Assembly (NCBI GenBank): GCA_021292105.1 | Contig: CM037866.1 | Location: 5,912,163 to 5,976,162 of the forward strand | Reading direction: 5' to 3' | Origin: Anadara kagoshimensis | Taxonomy: Eukaryota; Mollusca; Bivalvia; Arcoida; Arcidae | Length of the DNA: 64,000 nt | Part shown: piece after piece, positions 26,682 to 39,105 of the stretch | Layout: each line of letters opens with the position of its first letter | How positions within the stretch are numbered: position 1 is the stretch's first letter | Notes under the pieces: model-generated | Told to the model about the DNA's origin: nothing | Seen by the model: the letters and a program-made list of their open reading frames with translations, nothing else | Databases searched by the model: none | Translations under genes and position numbers: made by a program

Positions 26682-27048
26682 AAATTTATCACATAGTTGC
26701 TGAGGCTGAGCAGCCGACGTTGAACTTGGCGCGAATTTCCCACTTTAACCAATCAGATCTGGTCGCAGTCATCCGTTGTCCGATGTGTCGGCCGGATATT
26801 ATCGAATGCCGTGTAATAAAACTAACGGAGTTCAAAGTAAATTTTAAAAAAAGGAGTCAACATATAATAATAACAAAGGATTTTTTATCACCATTTATTT
26901 TGATTTAAAACGTTAAAACGTTTTCTCGCAATTTACTGTAACGTCAGCGTCAGTTACATGATTGTATTCATTCGGCCCCATTGTTGTAGTAGAAGCGTTT
27001 TTGTGACTTTCAAACGCGCGTTAATATTGAAATGATTTTGGTAGGGAT
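26682..27048. promoter_or_regulatory. Bidirectional promoter region, copy 2
   Basis: Same 367-bp layout as 7486-7852, with the TTGGCGCGAA and CCAAT motifs preserved (offset 19196). I see no base difference between the two copies here. Confidence 0.5.
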
Positions 27049-30000
27049 ATGTCTTGGGACCATTCCGACTCCAGTAGTCCTACAACGAGCAGTTCTGATG
27101 AAACCGATGATATTGACGACAGTTCAGATTCAAGGAAAAGTATTAATCCTCAAAAGAGGAAAAAAAGGGGAAAATACAAAAGAGCTTTACACTATGGATT
27201 CGATAAAGGACGATCTTACTATCATAATATGCCATGTGAAAGTGATAAAAATCAAACAAAAAAACCTTGCCCTAGTAATTCGACTGAAAATGTCGAATTT
27301 TTAGACCAACAGAATGACTTGACGTTTATGCATGATCATGATGATGTCGACAATGATGGGGAAATGCAAAATTATTCTTCATCTTCACTCACGTCCAATG
27401 AAAGTGAATTTAGTGATACCAATGACTCGATAGACATATCTAATACGTCAGAATCAGATTTTGCCAATAGTTCAGAGTTGGGAAGTTTCACATCATTTTC
27501 TGACTCTGATGACGATCAATCTTCGGGATTTAGGCAGCCACTGTATGAAAATAGCAGGCAAACTGTGCATAGTTCATATACCCTTATAATGCTTTTTGTG
27601 ATGAAACATTCTTTGTCAAGAGATGCCTTTTCTGACCTATTGAATTTGATTTCGTCACATCTCCCAGAACCTTCTAAATTCACAACGTCTGTTTACAAGG
27701 TTAAAGAAACATTGAAAAAAGGCACAGGCTTCAAAGAACCTGTTATTCATTATTACTGTGGAGGTTGTCAAGAGTACCTACATGAAGACAAAACCTGTGA
27801 GAAAGTAATTTGCAAGAGAAATGACTCCAAAGTTGAAGAATTTTATGACTTGCAAATTTTGGACCAATTGAACAGTTTATTTAAAGGTAATTTTATTGAC
27901 ATTAAGGTTGAAACGTTTAGCAAATTTAGTAAAGTGTACACGCAAATCATTAAACGAAATGATTCCGTTTAAGAGTCTAGTAGATTGCTCACTCCGGTAG
28001 TGCGATTCTGAATTCGACAAAAGTCAGACACATATATCTCATTTTAAACAGTTGCAATTTTTCTGAATTTGAAATAAAACTGTGCTCTAGTGCATAAAGA
28101 AGCTTTATATTATTTGAAGATGAATAAAATAATAAAATTGTGAAAATACAGATGAAATAAATTTCATACCTTTGTGCACAGATACAGGTTTTAATAGAAA
28201 TCCATTTGAAATAAAAAACACGTATCTATTCCCGAGCATCTCAACTAGATGCCACAAGAAATAAAATAACGATATTCACACGTTAAAAGTCCTAAAATGT
28301 GAAGAAACAGTAAGACAGATTCAATCGCGCTGAATGAAAATTTGCATATGATAATGGACTGAACAAAAGGGTAATTACTGCAAATTGCCCATGTAAAATC
28401 TTGTATAAATTATAAAATATTTGATATGACCTTTAAGATTCAATACAAAAATCAACATTCAGCGAATACTTAAGTAAACATTTACGTTTATATTATAAAA
28501 ATGTAACTCAAAACATCATGTCCCTTTGTTGGGCCCAATAATCATGTCTGACCGATATACCAGAGCATGAGTTTTAATATGCATATAACAACATGTTGTT
28601 TGCCAAATTCAGAATGTTTGTTTACATTATTAAACTAAGTATTTTTCTTTTTTAAGTCTAGAACTTGTAATTTTTGTCGCTTGTGGCATCTAGAGATATT
28701 AAGGATTATAACCATCATGTAAGTGTTATCTCATAAAAATATGTATTAATACCTGTACCTGTGCACAACATTATATAACTTTTCATTTACATGATCTTTA
28801 ACTAGATCATACATGTATTAGCTTCAGATTAAACAAGAAATTTTATTGCGTCATATTCATAGTGTTATGCATACACGTATTTAAGTAATGCCTGTATGGA
28901 TAAATTTGACTTTTGGAAATATAAAAGGAAATCCGGCCAGATTTGATTTTTTTCCCTTGCAGATGACAACTTTGTCAAACTGATTCAACAGCACAAAACA
29001 CCCAGAAGACCTGGATTCATAGCAGATATTGTTGATGGTTCAGTGTATCGAAAAGTTCTTCACGACAATGCTAAAGACAGCTGTGAAACCAAAGCAGATT
29101 TTAATTTGACTTTTACAATGAATACAGGTAAATTTAAAGATTTATGGAGTACACAGGAAAAGTTGCAACGTACGTTTTTCATTCGTTGTTAAACGGCTGA
29201 AAAACAGCTGAATAGTACCACACCTGCAATACATCCGAACAAATTTGATAAAAAAAATTTAACGTTTGAAATCCCAAAAGCTACCCACCCGTGGACGCTT
29301 AACAAAGAAAAAAACTGGTGCATGGCCTTACGTAAAACGGCTGTTTCACAGGTTGTCCTATGAAAAAACGGACGTTTAACGCACGTTGTTCTAAACTGAT
29401 GAAAAACATATGTTGAAACTTTTCCTGTGTAGTGATGAAACAAATTGAAAGCCAGTCGCTGAATACATAGCAATTTTGATTACGATTTGACAACAGACCT
29501 TTGGAAATTGAATTAATTGCAATTAATTACGGTACATTTTCTGATGTAGTTGAATGTAATGTGTCAAATTGACAAGGTTTCATAATGAATTATAGCTAAA
29601 AGGGTTGGCTTCATTTGGGAAGGATTTATGGTGATCTTACAACTTGTATATACGATTATCAGGACATAAAAAGGTCATCTGCAGCCATTGTAAAAGAATT
29701 TAGTGTTGAAAATCTTATAACCATATCTACAGATCGAGCGGGGAGTGGGGGATATTAGTCATTTTAATGACAATCTCTTGTTAGATTCTCATCCCCGCCC
29801 AACCCAATTTTTTAATTTTTGTTTTTGTTTTAATTTACGTAATTTCTGCTCCGTTTCCGTTTTCCGATTACCTTTCGTCATGTCAGAAGTTTATAAATGT
29901 AAGTAGAAAAGCATGTACACAATCTATGAGTAGTTGTTATAAACTGAAAAATTATGATGTTACCACTCCTGTACCAAATAAAATCCTCCCACCTGCCCCA

Positions 30001-33000
30001 TACTTTTTGTCAAACCTGGATGAGAATCTAAAAATTAAGTTGAATTGGCCTAATGGTTTCAATCCTAATTAAGTCTCTTATGTGCATGGCTTTTTTTATG
30101 TATAAAAATCTATATACTGTAATAATTATTTTTTAGATGGCGTATCACTTTTCTCATCATCAAAGAAAGGAAGTCTGTGGCCAGTGTATTTGGCAATTAA
30201 TGAACTACCCATTACATTAAGGTAATTTGTTTGCATTCAAAATGATACTTCTTTAAATAATGTCTCTGAATTAGCTTTCTGTATAGCACAGTACATGCAT
30301 TGAGGATTACCTAATGCCGCATATATTTTGTTATATAATTACCTTAATGTATTATATTTGTATGGACACGGGGTATTTCTATTAGATGTTGATATATTAT
30401 TGGATACAATTAAGCCATATTGAAAATCTGGAAGGTCATCTGATAAAATTTTGGTATAGGACCATCTAAGAAGCAATCCTGCCAAGTTTAGTTCAAATTG
30501 GCCCAATATCTCTGATGAGAAGAGGAAAATGTCATGCTGTCTGTCTCTGTCCATTAACATTTAGTCCTACAGTTTTTAAAAGAATTTAATGAAATGTGGC
30601 AGGCGTGTTTGTAATGATCTGACAGTGTGTGTGTGTGTGCACATTATTAATTCCTGATGCTGCAAGTATTCAACAGAGTTATGGCCCTTCTTGAGCTTAT
30701 GTGAAACTTGTGAGCTGATAACTAGTCCTACAGTTTTGAATGCCTGTGCAGTGAGGTTAATTAAATTAGTTATGTATGTCACCTTTAGCATGACTGAATA
30801 CTGTTAACATGGAAGTACTTCCATTTATACAGGTGAATAAAGCAGTTATGTTTTGATATGTAATATTATATTATTTGCTTAATTGTGATGTCTCTCCTGT
30901 TACTTTATTTCAATATTGAACCTTTCTTTATTTTTGCAGATTTACAAGGAAATATTTATTACCATGTATGTTGCATTGCGAAGTAGAGAAACCAAACATG
31001 CTGACATATTTGTCACCACTGATGCAGGATTTACAATGTCTACATCAAACTGGTATCAGGGTCAACACTACAAATGGGAAGCTGTTGGTGAAAGCACGTT
31101 TGATAGCGGTAGCAACTGACCTCCCAGCTAGGGCATTAGTCTTAAATATGAAACAGTTCAACGGGAAATACGGCTGCAGCATTTGTTTGGATGAAGGAGA
31201 ATGTCCTCCAGGAAGACCATTGTTAAGATTTTATCCATTTCGCACAGCTTTCAGTGAAAGGACCCATCAGTCAATGCTTACAGATGCAAATGAAGCTTGC
31301 AGAACAGGAACTGCAGTAAGTAATTGATATATGCACATTTTTTTCTTTCAATGGGACTGGGGTACATTAAAATGTGTCTGTGTTACTTCCAGTATATTAC
31401 ATATCATCTTGCCTGAAACAAACAACAAATATGCTTTGTATTAGAAAATGAAAATATATATATGGCATGGTGTGGCGTTCGTCCGTCCGTCAGTCCGTAA
31501 AACTTTATCTTCTCCTCTGAAACCACCAGGTCAGTATTGACCAAACTCGGTATGGAAGGTCCGTTGGTGACACAGATTTGAAGTTATGCCCGGTGACTCC
31601 ACCTGACATCCAAGATGGCCGCCTTTACTGAAAATAGCAAAAACCAATAAATGGCCAAAAATCTCTTATTTCATAATCAAGTTGGCTCAGATTTGAAATG
31701 TAAAAAGCATTTCACATATAATACAGGTTTTTCTGAGATACTTTTTTGTTTTCCAGATTTTAGACAATTGTACAAATAAGATGCCTTTAGAGCCACATAT
31801 TTTAAAAATCTTCCGGTTTAATTTAAACGGATTAGGTAGCATAGAATAAAAATTTTGTCGCGTTACTCCACCTGTCATCCAAGATGCTGCTATTACTAAA
31901 AATAGCAGAAACCAATAAATGAGCAAAAGTTTGCTTGTTGAGCGTTACAGGCCCAATTGGGCCTCTTGTTTGTATTAGGAATTTTTGCAATCCTTCTACC
32001 AGTGTGCAGGTGCAGGGTATTGAGCATGCTGACTAAGTTCTTTCAGTACCATTAAATCAAATACCAATGAAAATGATTGTAATGAAGTTTCCAATTCTTG
32101 TAGGTAAAAGGAATAAAGGGAGCATCTGCATTAATGGTCCTTAGTTATGCTGACTTGCCAAAATTTTTTGTCATTGACTGGATGCATGGTGTTCTGCTAG
32201 GGGTTACCAAGGCTCTTATGACATTATGGTTGAATAGTAAATACAAGGACAAAGATTTCTTTATTGGCAACAAGGTAACATTTATTTACTCTGTAGAAGA
32301 TGGTAGGCCACATTCCACCAGTTTGTTGTGTGATTTTTGTTATTATGTTCTAATGTCAGTTTTTGAATGACTTTTGTAAATACATGTATTTACGAAAAAT
32401 CACAAATTTTTTTGTTGTTTTAAAAAATTTTTTGCCCCTGCCATGAAATGGTCGGGGACATATAGTGTTTGCTCTGCGTCGGTCAGTCTGTCCGTCTGTT
32501 CGTGTCCATCACACCTTGGTTAGACTTTGCGTTTAGGTCCATTTCTCTTGAACTGTAAGTCCTTTCATCATCAAACTTAGTATGTGGATTGATTTTGGGG
32601 AGTACTACACCACCAGGGTAAAAGTAGATCACTTTGACCCATATTTTCTGCTTGAATGACTTTGGTTAGACTTTGCATTTAGGCCCATACCTCTTGAACT
32701 ATTAGTCACTTCATCATCAAACTTCATATTTGGATTTACCTTGGGTAGTACTACACCACTAGGGTAAAATCAGGTCATGAATTATATATATATTATATTT
32801 ATATTATAAAAATGTAACTCAAAACATCATATCCCTTTGGGCCCAATAATCACGCCTGACCAATATGCTGAGAATGAATGTGCCAGGTGAGTGATACAGG
32901 CCCTTTGGGCCTCTTGTTTTTCTGTCAGCAGCATGGTCAACATTAAGTTTTTACTTTTTAACTCCAATGTTCAGTTTTGGGGGACACAGGGAGACATATA

Positions 33001-36000
33001 ATTACATGTAATTCTTGTTATATTACAGACCACATTATTGAACAAGAGACTAATGAATATAAAAATTCCAGACTTTATTTCAAGAAGACAAAGAGGTGTT
33101 GATGAGCATACACATTGGAAAGGTAAAATTTATGCAGCTGAAATGTATTTCATTCACCACTTTCCACTATGTATCCATTAGTTAGTATTTATTTATAATA
33201 CACACAAAACTGTATAAAAGGCAATTGTGGTAAAATGAATATGTGCTCTTGGTGTGTTTGAAATGCAAAAAAAAAAAAATAAATAAAAAAAAATAACTCG
33301 CTTCTGAACATGTTGAAAACTGTAACTTGCCTAATAAATAACACATAGACATTTGAGGCAACTGATAATGTAGGATAAACTTCCAGCACAAAATTGAAAA
33401 GGGCCTAATAAAATAAAGACCAAATTTTAACTACTGAGGAAATTTTAGAATGTTAAGAATTAGTTGAGCTTATCTCTGGTTTGATTGGAGATGTTACTGC
33501 GAGATCCAACTGTTGTTACTTTTTTCACCTGATTTATAAGACCCTTAAAGTTAAGATATAAAATACATGAAGAAAGATAATAATGATATAACCATGACAT
33601 GTTCTGTATATCTAGACTTGCTTATGCAGGACCTTATTTATTTCAGCTTCGGAATTCAGGGAATGGTTGCTTCATTTTTCAGTTCCAGTATTACAAGGAG
33701 TCTTAAAATCATATCCTTTTGTGCATTATCTTCTTTTGGTGACAGCAATGTCAATTTTGACCAAAGAAGAAATTACACTGGAAGAAATTGATGATGCCGA
33801 ACAAATGCTACTGGATTTTTGCAAATGTTATTCTAGTATATATGGTAAGTTTAACAATTTATAATTTCAGTATATTACATGTTTTTTGGAAAGAGTAGTA
33901 AACGTAGATTGTATTTGAATGATATTAGTTTTTTTTAGCCCATTTAGTATTGTACAACTTCACATAATAGCGTGCAACTTCACGACCAATGCTAACAGAA
34001 GATAAAGTAAAATTAAACTTACAGGTGTTATATATAAAAGTTAATGAAACATGATGATATCTCATTAAACAAAACCCTGCATTTAATGTATATTTAAAGT
34101 GAACCATATTCTAATCTGACAAAACATCCAAGTAAGATACCATGTCTTGATAATGTATTTGTACTTTCAATGTTTTTACTTTTTATTACAGGTATGACTG
34201 CACAATCCATGAATCTGCATCTTCTTCGACATCTTGCCAATTTTACAAGACTTTATGGACCATTGTTTTGTTTCTCCTTATTCGGATTTGAATCGATGAA
34301 TTCATTTTTGAAAAAAATGGTTCATGGGACTAGACACATTAACAGTCAGGTAATATACTGTACTCAAATACTCAAAACTTGTATTCCACTTCATTTACAT
34401 GATGATATCTCATGAAACAAAAACCTTGCTTTCATGTTATTAATTAATGTATATTTAAAATAAACCATACTAATCTGTATATACATGTACCCGATGCCAT
34501 GTTGGTGTCTTTTTTGCCAATCATAGTTGAATGAAGACATATCAGTTTATTGACAGACTAATCACGGTGACATTTTTTTTTCTGTTTCTTTGTCCTGAAT
34601 TTCCTTCATGTCTGGAGCACCACCGACAAAGTAACTTGTATCAAATATTCAACATAAATCATAGTCTAGAAATTTACTATCAGTCTGTATTTTAAACAAA
34701 TACATATATTATAAGTTATAAAATTTGAAGTGGAAAGACAGTCCAAGAAAAAAAATCCAACCACTACAGAATTTTTTCACATTTTTCTCAGTTTGTGACG
34801 TTTAGCCATAAGGGTTGTTTTGTCTCGGACTGGCTCAAATAATGTATAGGATAAGAATAGAAAAGAAAAAAAAAAAAACAAATTTAAAAAAAATGCCACA
34901 AAGACCAGAATTTTAATCAAGTCAATCCATGTTCAGTGCATGCTGTGTCATTTTTTGTAAAATGCTTATTTTAACCATTATTTTAACCATTCATTCTGGG
35001 ACCCAACTTATAGATGGGTTTGACCCCAATCTTTATTTCATACTTTCCGGGACTCGGACACACTTTGTGTCTTCATTATTCCCAATCTTTATTAACAACC
35101 ATTCTACATTATTACACACACACACAAGACAATATTTTTCATTGTACATGTATTAATAATTTTCTATTGGTGGAGGGTACATATTACTCAAATGGGGGGG
35201 GGGGGATTTGAATGAAGTCCAGCATGGGAACTATGTGCTACATGCATGTAAATCCTTGGGTATCTTATTCAACTATTTTAGCTAACAATTACCTTAAACC
35301 TTATTGCATCAATAACTCTGCATGGTCAGAGTTTCAGAAACCATTAGCCAAGGAAGTAATACAAAGTACAAACACACCATTTGGAAAACATACCTAAAAT
35401 CCAGGTTGAGTTCATCCATGTTGTGACTATTCCATATATTTGGCGTTATATCCCTTTTCAAAAAAATCTGATTTAAATTTTGCTGCCGGCGGGGGCATTA
35501 ATGTCTGTAATTCATGTCTTACAGGCACATCTAGTTTTAATTTGATTTTTCATTTTATTTATACGTGTATATATGTCTTGTTATTTAGGTCGGTTTTGCA
35601 GTTATAATGTCGAAGAAATTGCCAAGCTTTATAAAACAGTTGTCCAACATCACAGTGGATCAAAATATAAAGCGTCTGACACTTCGCCTTGGTTCCAAAT
35701 TTTTGACGTAAGTGTTATATTACACATTTTATTGCCATGGTAATGGGGAAAGATGAAGATCTGTTTATCCAAAACTGTTCAATATTAATGTAAACCTGTG
35801 TATAGATACATCTAGGCGAGTAGACCAGACTCCAGGCAAAAGTAGGTCACTGTGAACTGAATATCATGCTTCCTTCACTTTGGTTCAATTTTACTGAATT
35901 GTCTCCCCAAGTACACGTACTTGGAGAAAATGTACCCTTATTTACATGAGTAGGTCAGCCTCCTGGCAAAAGTAGGTCACTGTGACCTACTTTTCATGCG

Positions 36001-36703
36001 TCATTGACTTTGGTTCAATTTGCACCAAGTTGTTTGTCACTGTTTGGTCAGAGAAAATGCATCTTTGAGATGAGAGAATCTCGGGCAAGTATTTCGTGAG
36101 GCGAACTTGGTAACTGTTGATTACCCTATGTTTTAATATAAAAGATTCTTATAAGATACATTTTTATTTTATATTATTAGAGAGGATGAATTACATACAG
36201 ACAAAATGACAACTCCACTGGGAAAAGCAAAGAAATTGATGATTGGTAATGAAAATTTTGAGCTGCTGTCACCAGAAATGAAAAAAGAAAATTTATCATC
36301 ATTTATGAGAATTCAAAAAGGAAACTCAGTATTTTATGGAAATGAGTACAAACAGGCAAAGACACGGAATTCCAACACTGTTGTATATAATGATGGTATA
36401 AGGGAGATTTACGGTACCATTACCAGTTTCATAAATGTGGGAAGCAGGATGTTTGCTGTAATGCAAAATTATGAAACATTGCCTTTTACTGTTGGAATTA
36501 CAGTCAGCAGTGCAATTGAAAATTCAAATTTGAAAGATTACCTATGGAAAAAATTGTGTCCACATATGGTACAAGTAATAAAAAAATGTACTGATAAACA
36601 CCTTGTACCTGTGGAAAACTTGAAAAGGAAGTGTTTATTGTTGGATGCAAACAAAAACACTATATACATCAGCAAGCCACCAAATCTGGTTGAACATGGT
36701 TGA
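27049..36703 (+). CDS. CACTA/EnSpm (Tnp2-like) transposase, copy 2, intact
   Basis: Ten exons: 27049-27886, 28963-29127, 30137-30221, 30940-31315, 32104-32274, 33029-33122, 33647-33844, 34192-34349, 35589-35707, 36181-36703. Lengths sum to 2727 nt, a continuous 908-residue frame with every junction GT/AG and phase-consistent. The N-terminus is acidic and Ser-rich, with a basic NLS-like stretch at 36-45 and a Cys cluster C237, C240, C250, C255. Tnp2-like hallmarks follow: DIVDG (301-305), DGVSLF with D335, WPVYL, a D423-LPA block leading to an FNGKYGCSIC knuckle (C442, C445), DWMHGVLLGV (513-521), and GFESMN with E676 beside MVHGTR. D335, D423 and E676 are the likely DDE triad; this assignment is inference from family pattern. 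I chose the ATG at 27049 because it opens the acidic region; the upstream ATG at 27032 is in another frame. The enzyme would cut and paste DNA in the nucleus. Whether it is active or domesticated is unknown. Confidence 0.9.
29152..29429. mobile_element. Short inverted-repeat element (MITE) in transposase intron 2, copy 2
   Basis: Counterpart of 9954-10231, with the same CACAGGAAAAGTT ends and TA flanks. Confidence 0.75.
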
Positions 36704-37051
36704 AAAGAAAAATCTCACTACAGAATCTATTAATTTCTATTTCATTATTTGATACCCAAACTTGGTCATGTTACCTTTTTAGTGACAGTTGCTGCCAGGG
36801 GCATATGTTATTGTGTTTCACAAACACATTTTGTTTTTAAATCTTTTATAACAAGAGTTCAAAATAAATACATGTTTACTTTACATCAAGGGTAACACCT
36901 CAGCTGACATTGTTTTTCTTGAGGTGACAATATGTACTGTCAGATAACAGTTATGGTATGATTACAGTTATCTCCCTTATATTCCATATTACATGTATAT
37001 CATCATTGAGTAGATAATCTATTTTCTTGTGTTTTTTTTTTGTGCTTGCAG

Positions 37052-37160
37052 AAACTGTACTTGCCAAAATTATGTTGTTCAAAATTTTGAAATTTCTCAA
37101 AACAGGTTTGTTTCCGCAAGCAAAGCACTCATTAGCTGGAACAAGATCCAAATGCTTTAG
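37052..37160 (+). other. Possible alternative last exon of the transposase gene, copy 2
   Basis: Counterpart of 17841-17949: a T-rich tract, 'gtgcttgcag', then a short frame ending in TAG at 37158-37160. No transcript support. Confidence 0.25.
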
Positions 37161-37543
37161 GAACGTTGGGTTAACTTGTATTCATAATGATTGGGCTTAA
37201 CATTTATTTCTTTCAAATTTTTGGCTCCTAATGTCACCGATTAGGAATTTATTTTCAAAATATGTGCATATACGGCCAAATTCAGCAGGTAATTTTTGTT
37301 GCGTGATTTACAATTATGCAGTTAATGATATATATATACTATTGAGAAGTCGAAAATAGTATTCTGTTTCATTTCAAAAGGTCTTTATAAAAGGAGCAGC
37401 AACAGTGGTGAAAATGCGCAGGAGGGATAGATTAAATATGAAAGTATTGAAATTTAACAGTAGCAAATTTGTTAAAATATCTTGAGTAAATAAATATATC
37501 TTATATTGGAATTAATTTGGTACGTATTGGATATTTAAAACCA

Positions 37544-37872
37544 TGATTCCAGTGGAATGTCACTGAAATATTGCTCATTGAAATTAATTACTGCATGCTT
37601 ATGAATTTGTATGATTCCAGTGGAACACCACTGGATTATTGCTCACTGGAATTTCTCTGGAAGTTAAGTCATTGATTCCACTGGAATTCCACTGGAATAT
37701 TATTCACTGGAATTTCTCTGGAATTTTGAACCATAATTCCAGTGGGATTCCACTTGAGCACTTACAGTACCACTGGTATACCAGTGGAATTTAAAATTCC
37801 ATTGAATTCCAGTGGAATTCCAATGGATTCCAGAGGTATTCCACTGGAATTCCAATGCTATTTTCACTGGGG
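37544..37872. repeat. Array of palindromic TTCCAGTGGAA motifs at the copy 2 right end
   Basis: Counterpart of 18333-18660, with the same motif spacing. It ends at 37872, immediately before the hairpin at 37874 and the unique sequence to the right. Confidence 0.8.
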
Positions 37873-37873
37873 G

Positions 37874-37918
37874 TGCCAAATTTGATGAAGGACAAAGCCC
37901 TTCATTTTGAATTTGGCA
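37874..37918. other. Imperfect hairpin at the right duplication breakpoint
   Basis: TGCCAAATTTGATGAAGG is followed after a short loop by CCTTCATTTTGAATTTGGCA, an imperfect inverted repeat of about 20 bp per arm with a two- or three-base bulge. It begins one base after homology to copy 1 ends. It could have stalled replication or marked the breakpoint; that is inference. Confidence 0.65.
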
Positions 37919-38489
37919 TGCACCACACTATCTTTCATTACCCCTTCAAATACCATGAGCATAAATGTCATTTCTTATATTTACAATTCTTTCTTTTAAT
38001 AAATATTTTGTACATTGGTGCTATTTTTTCCATATATCTACTCCTGTGATATAGGGTTTTTAGCCATGCGAGATCGGTGTTTCTCACATGATCACGCGAC
38101 CCCCCTGTGTGGGACATGACGTAATATTGCGGAAAAATTGATACACATCAAGGGTCATGACCCCTATTGTCTTTCAACGGGAATTGAAATACAATTGCTT
38201 CTGTATGTTTGATCGAAGAGAGATACAATCATATTGTAAATATACATTTTTATAATGCGTGTATTTACAGATTACTGGTTGTAAAATAAGTAAGAGTGGA
38301 ATAGAGATGAGTTGAAGTGTGTAACATCTCAGTCAAGAATATTTCACTTAAATCGAGATGTCTCCAGCTATATGCAAAGGTGCAGAAGTTTTACCTATGC
38401 ATGCACTGATAGCATTATACAGCAGGGTTCTTTATTGTGTCATGCCTACCGTGACACAGGACCTCATTTATTTTAAGTTCCCATCACAA

Positions 38490-38645
38490 CATGCCCGAAG
38501 AACTGTTACTTTCATTTTGTAAGGCCAAGTGCTTGGGGAAAGAACAGTCTACCTACCCACTTTCAAGTCTTGGGTCAGACCCGGTCAGGGTACGAAACCA
38601 CGACCTCCCACTTATGGAGTGAGCATTCTACCAACTGAGCCACCA
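38490..38645 (-). mobile_element. tRNA-derived SINE fragment
   Basis: On the minus strand the tRNA-like head has an A box 'GGTGGCTCAGTTGGTAGAAT' and a degenerate B box 'GGTTTCGTACCC', then 'cgggtctgacccaagact' and 'ccccaagcacttggcctt'. The fragment at 57240-57400 shares the 'gtcagacccgg' and 'agtgcttgg' parts. Confidence 0.65.
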
Positions 38646-38679
38646 CAGTGGTTGGAAGTGGAATAGAATAATGGTGTTA

Positions 38680-39105
38680 AAGCCCCAGTCAAGATTCTTT
38701 ACTTATATTGTGGCAGTCAGTTCTGGAATAGCAGAGTGGAGTAATGATGTTTTACAGCCCAGTAAAGATTGGTTAACTTATATTGAGACAGTCAGTTCTG
38801 GAATAGCAGAGTGGAGTAATGATGTTTTACAGCCCAGTAAAGATTGGTTAACTTATATTGAGACAGTCAGTTCTGGAATAGCAGAGTGGAGTAATGATGT
38901 TTTACAGCCCAGTAAAGATTGGTTAACTTATATTGAGACAGTCAGTTCTGGAAAAGCAGAGTGGAGTAATGATGTTTAACAGCTCAGTAAAGATTGGTTA
39001 ACTTATATTGAGACAGTCAGTTCTGGAATAGCAGAGTGGAGTAATGATGTTTTACAGCTCAGTAAAGATTGGTTAACTTATATCGAGACAGTCAGTTCTG
39101 AGATG
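38680..39105. repeat. 75-bp minisatellite derived from a SINE 3' part
   Basis: The core 'ggaatagcagagtggagtaa' starts at 38725, 38800, 38875, 38950 (one change) and 39025, and a diverged unit follows at 39100. The exact 75-bp period keeps one long plus-strand frame open, which I regard as a by-product. The unit ('agtaaagattggttaactta', 'gacagtcagttctgg') matches the 3' end of the SINE family seen at 39905 and 63330. Confidence 0.92.

Larger units (their letters stand above)
18661..37872. repeat. Tandem segmental duplication, copy 2
   Basis: This is the second head-to-tail copy. Bases 19161-37872 match copy 1. Bases 18661-19160 have no partner in the window but carry exons continuing the minus-strand gene of this copy, so the simplest reading is that the repeat unit starts at 18661 and its copy 1 partner lies just left of base 1. 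The unit would then be about 19.2 kb. The first 3.3 kb of the matched part (19161-22500) is rich in extra homopolymer bases relative to copy 1. From about 30.9 kb on, this copy is the one that keeps coding exons in frame. Confidence 0.93.

Noticed and set aside
38671..38979. 102-codon repetitive open frame
   Set aside because: It is produced by the 75-bp minisatellite, whose period is a multiple of three; the units match a SINE tail.
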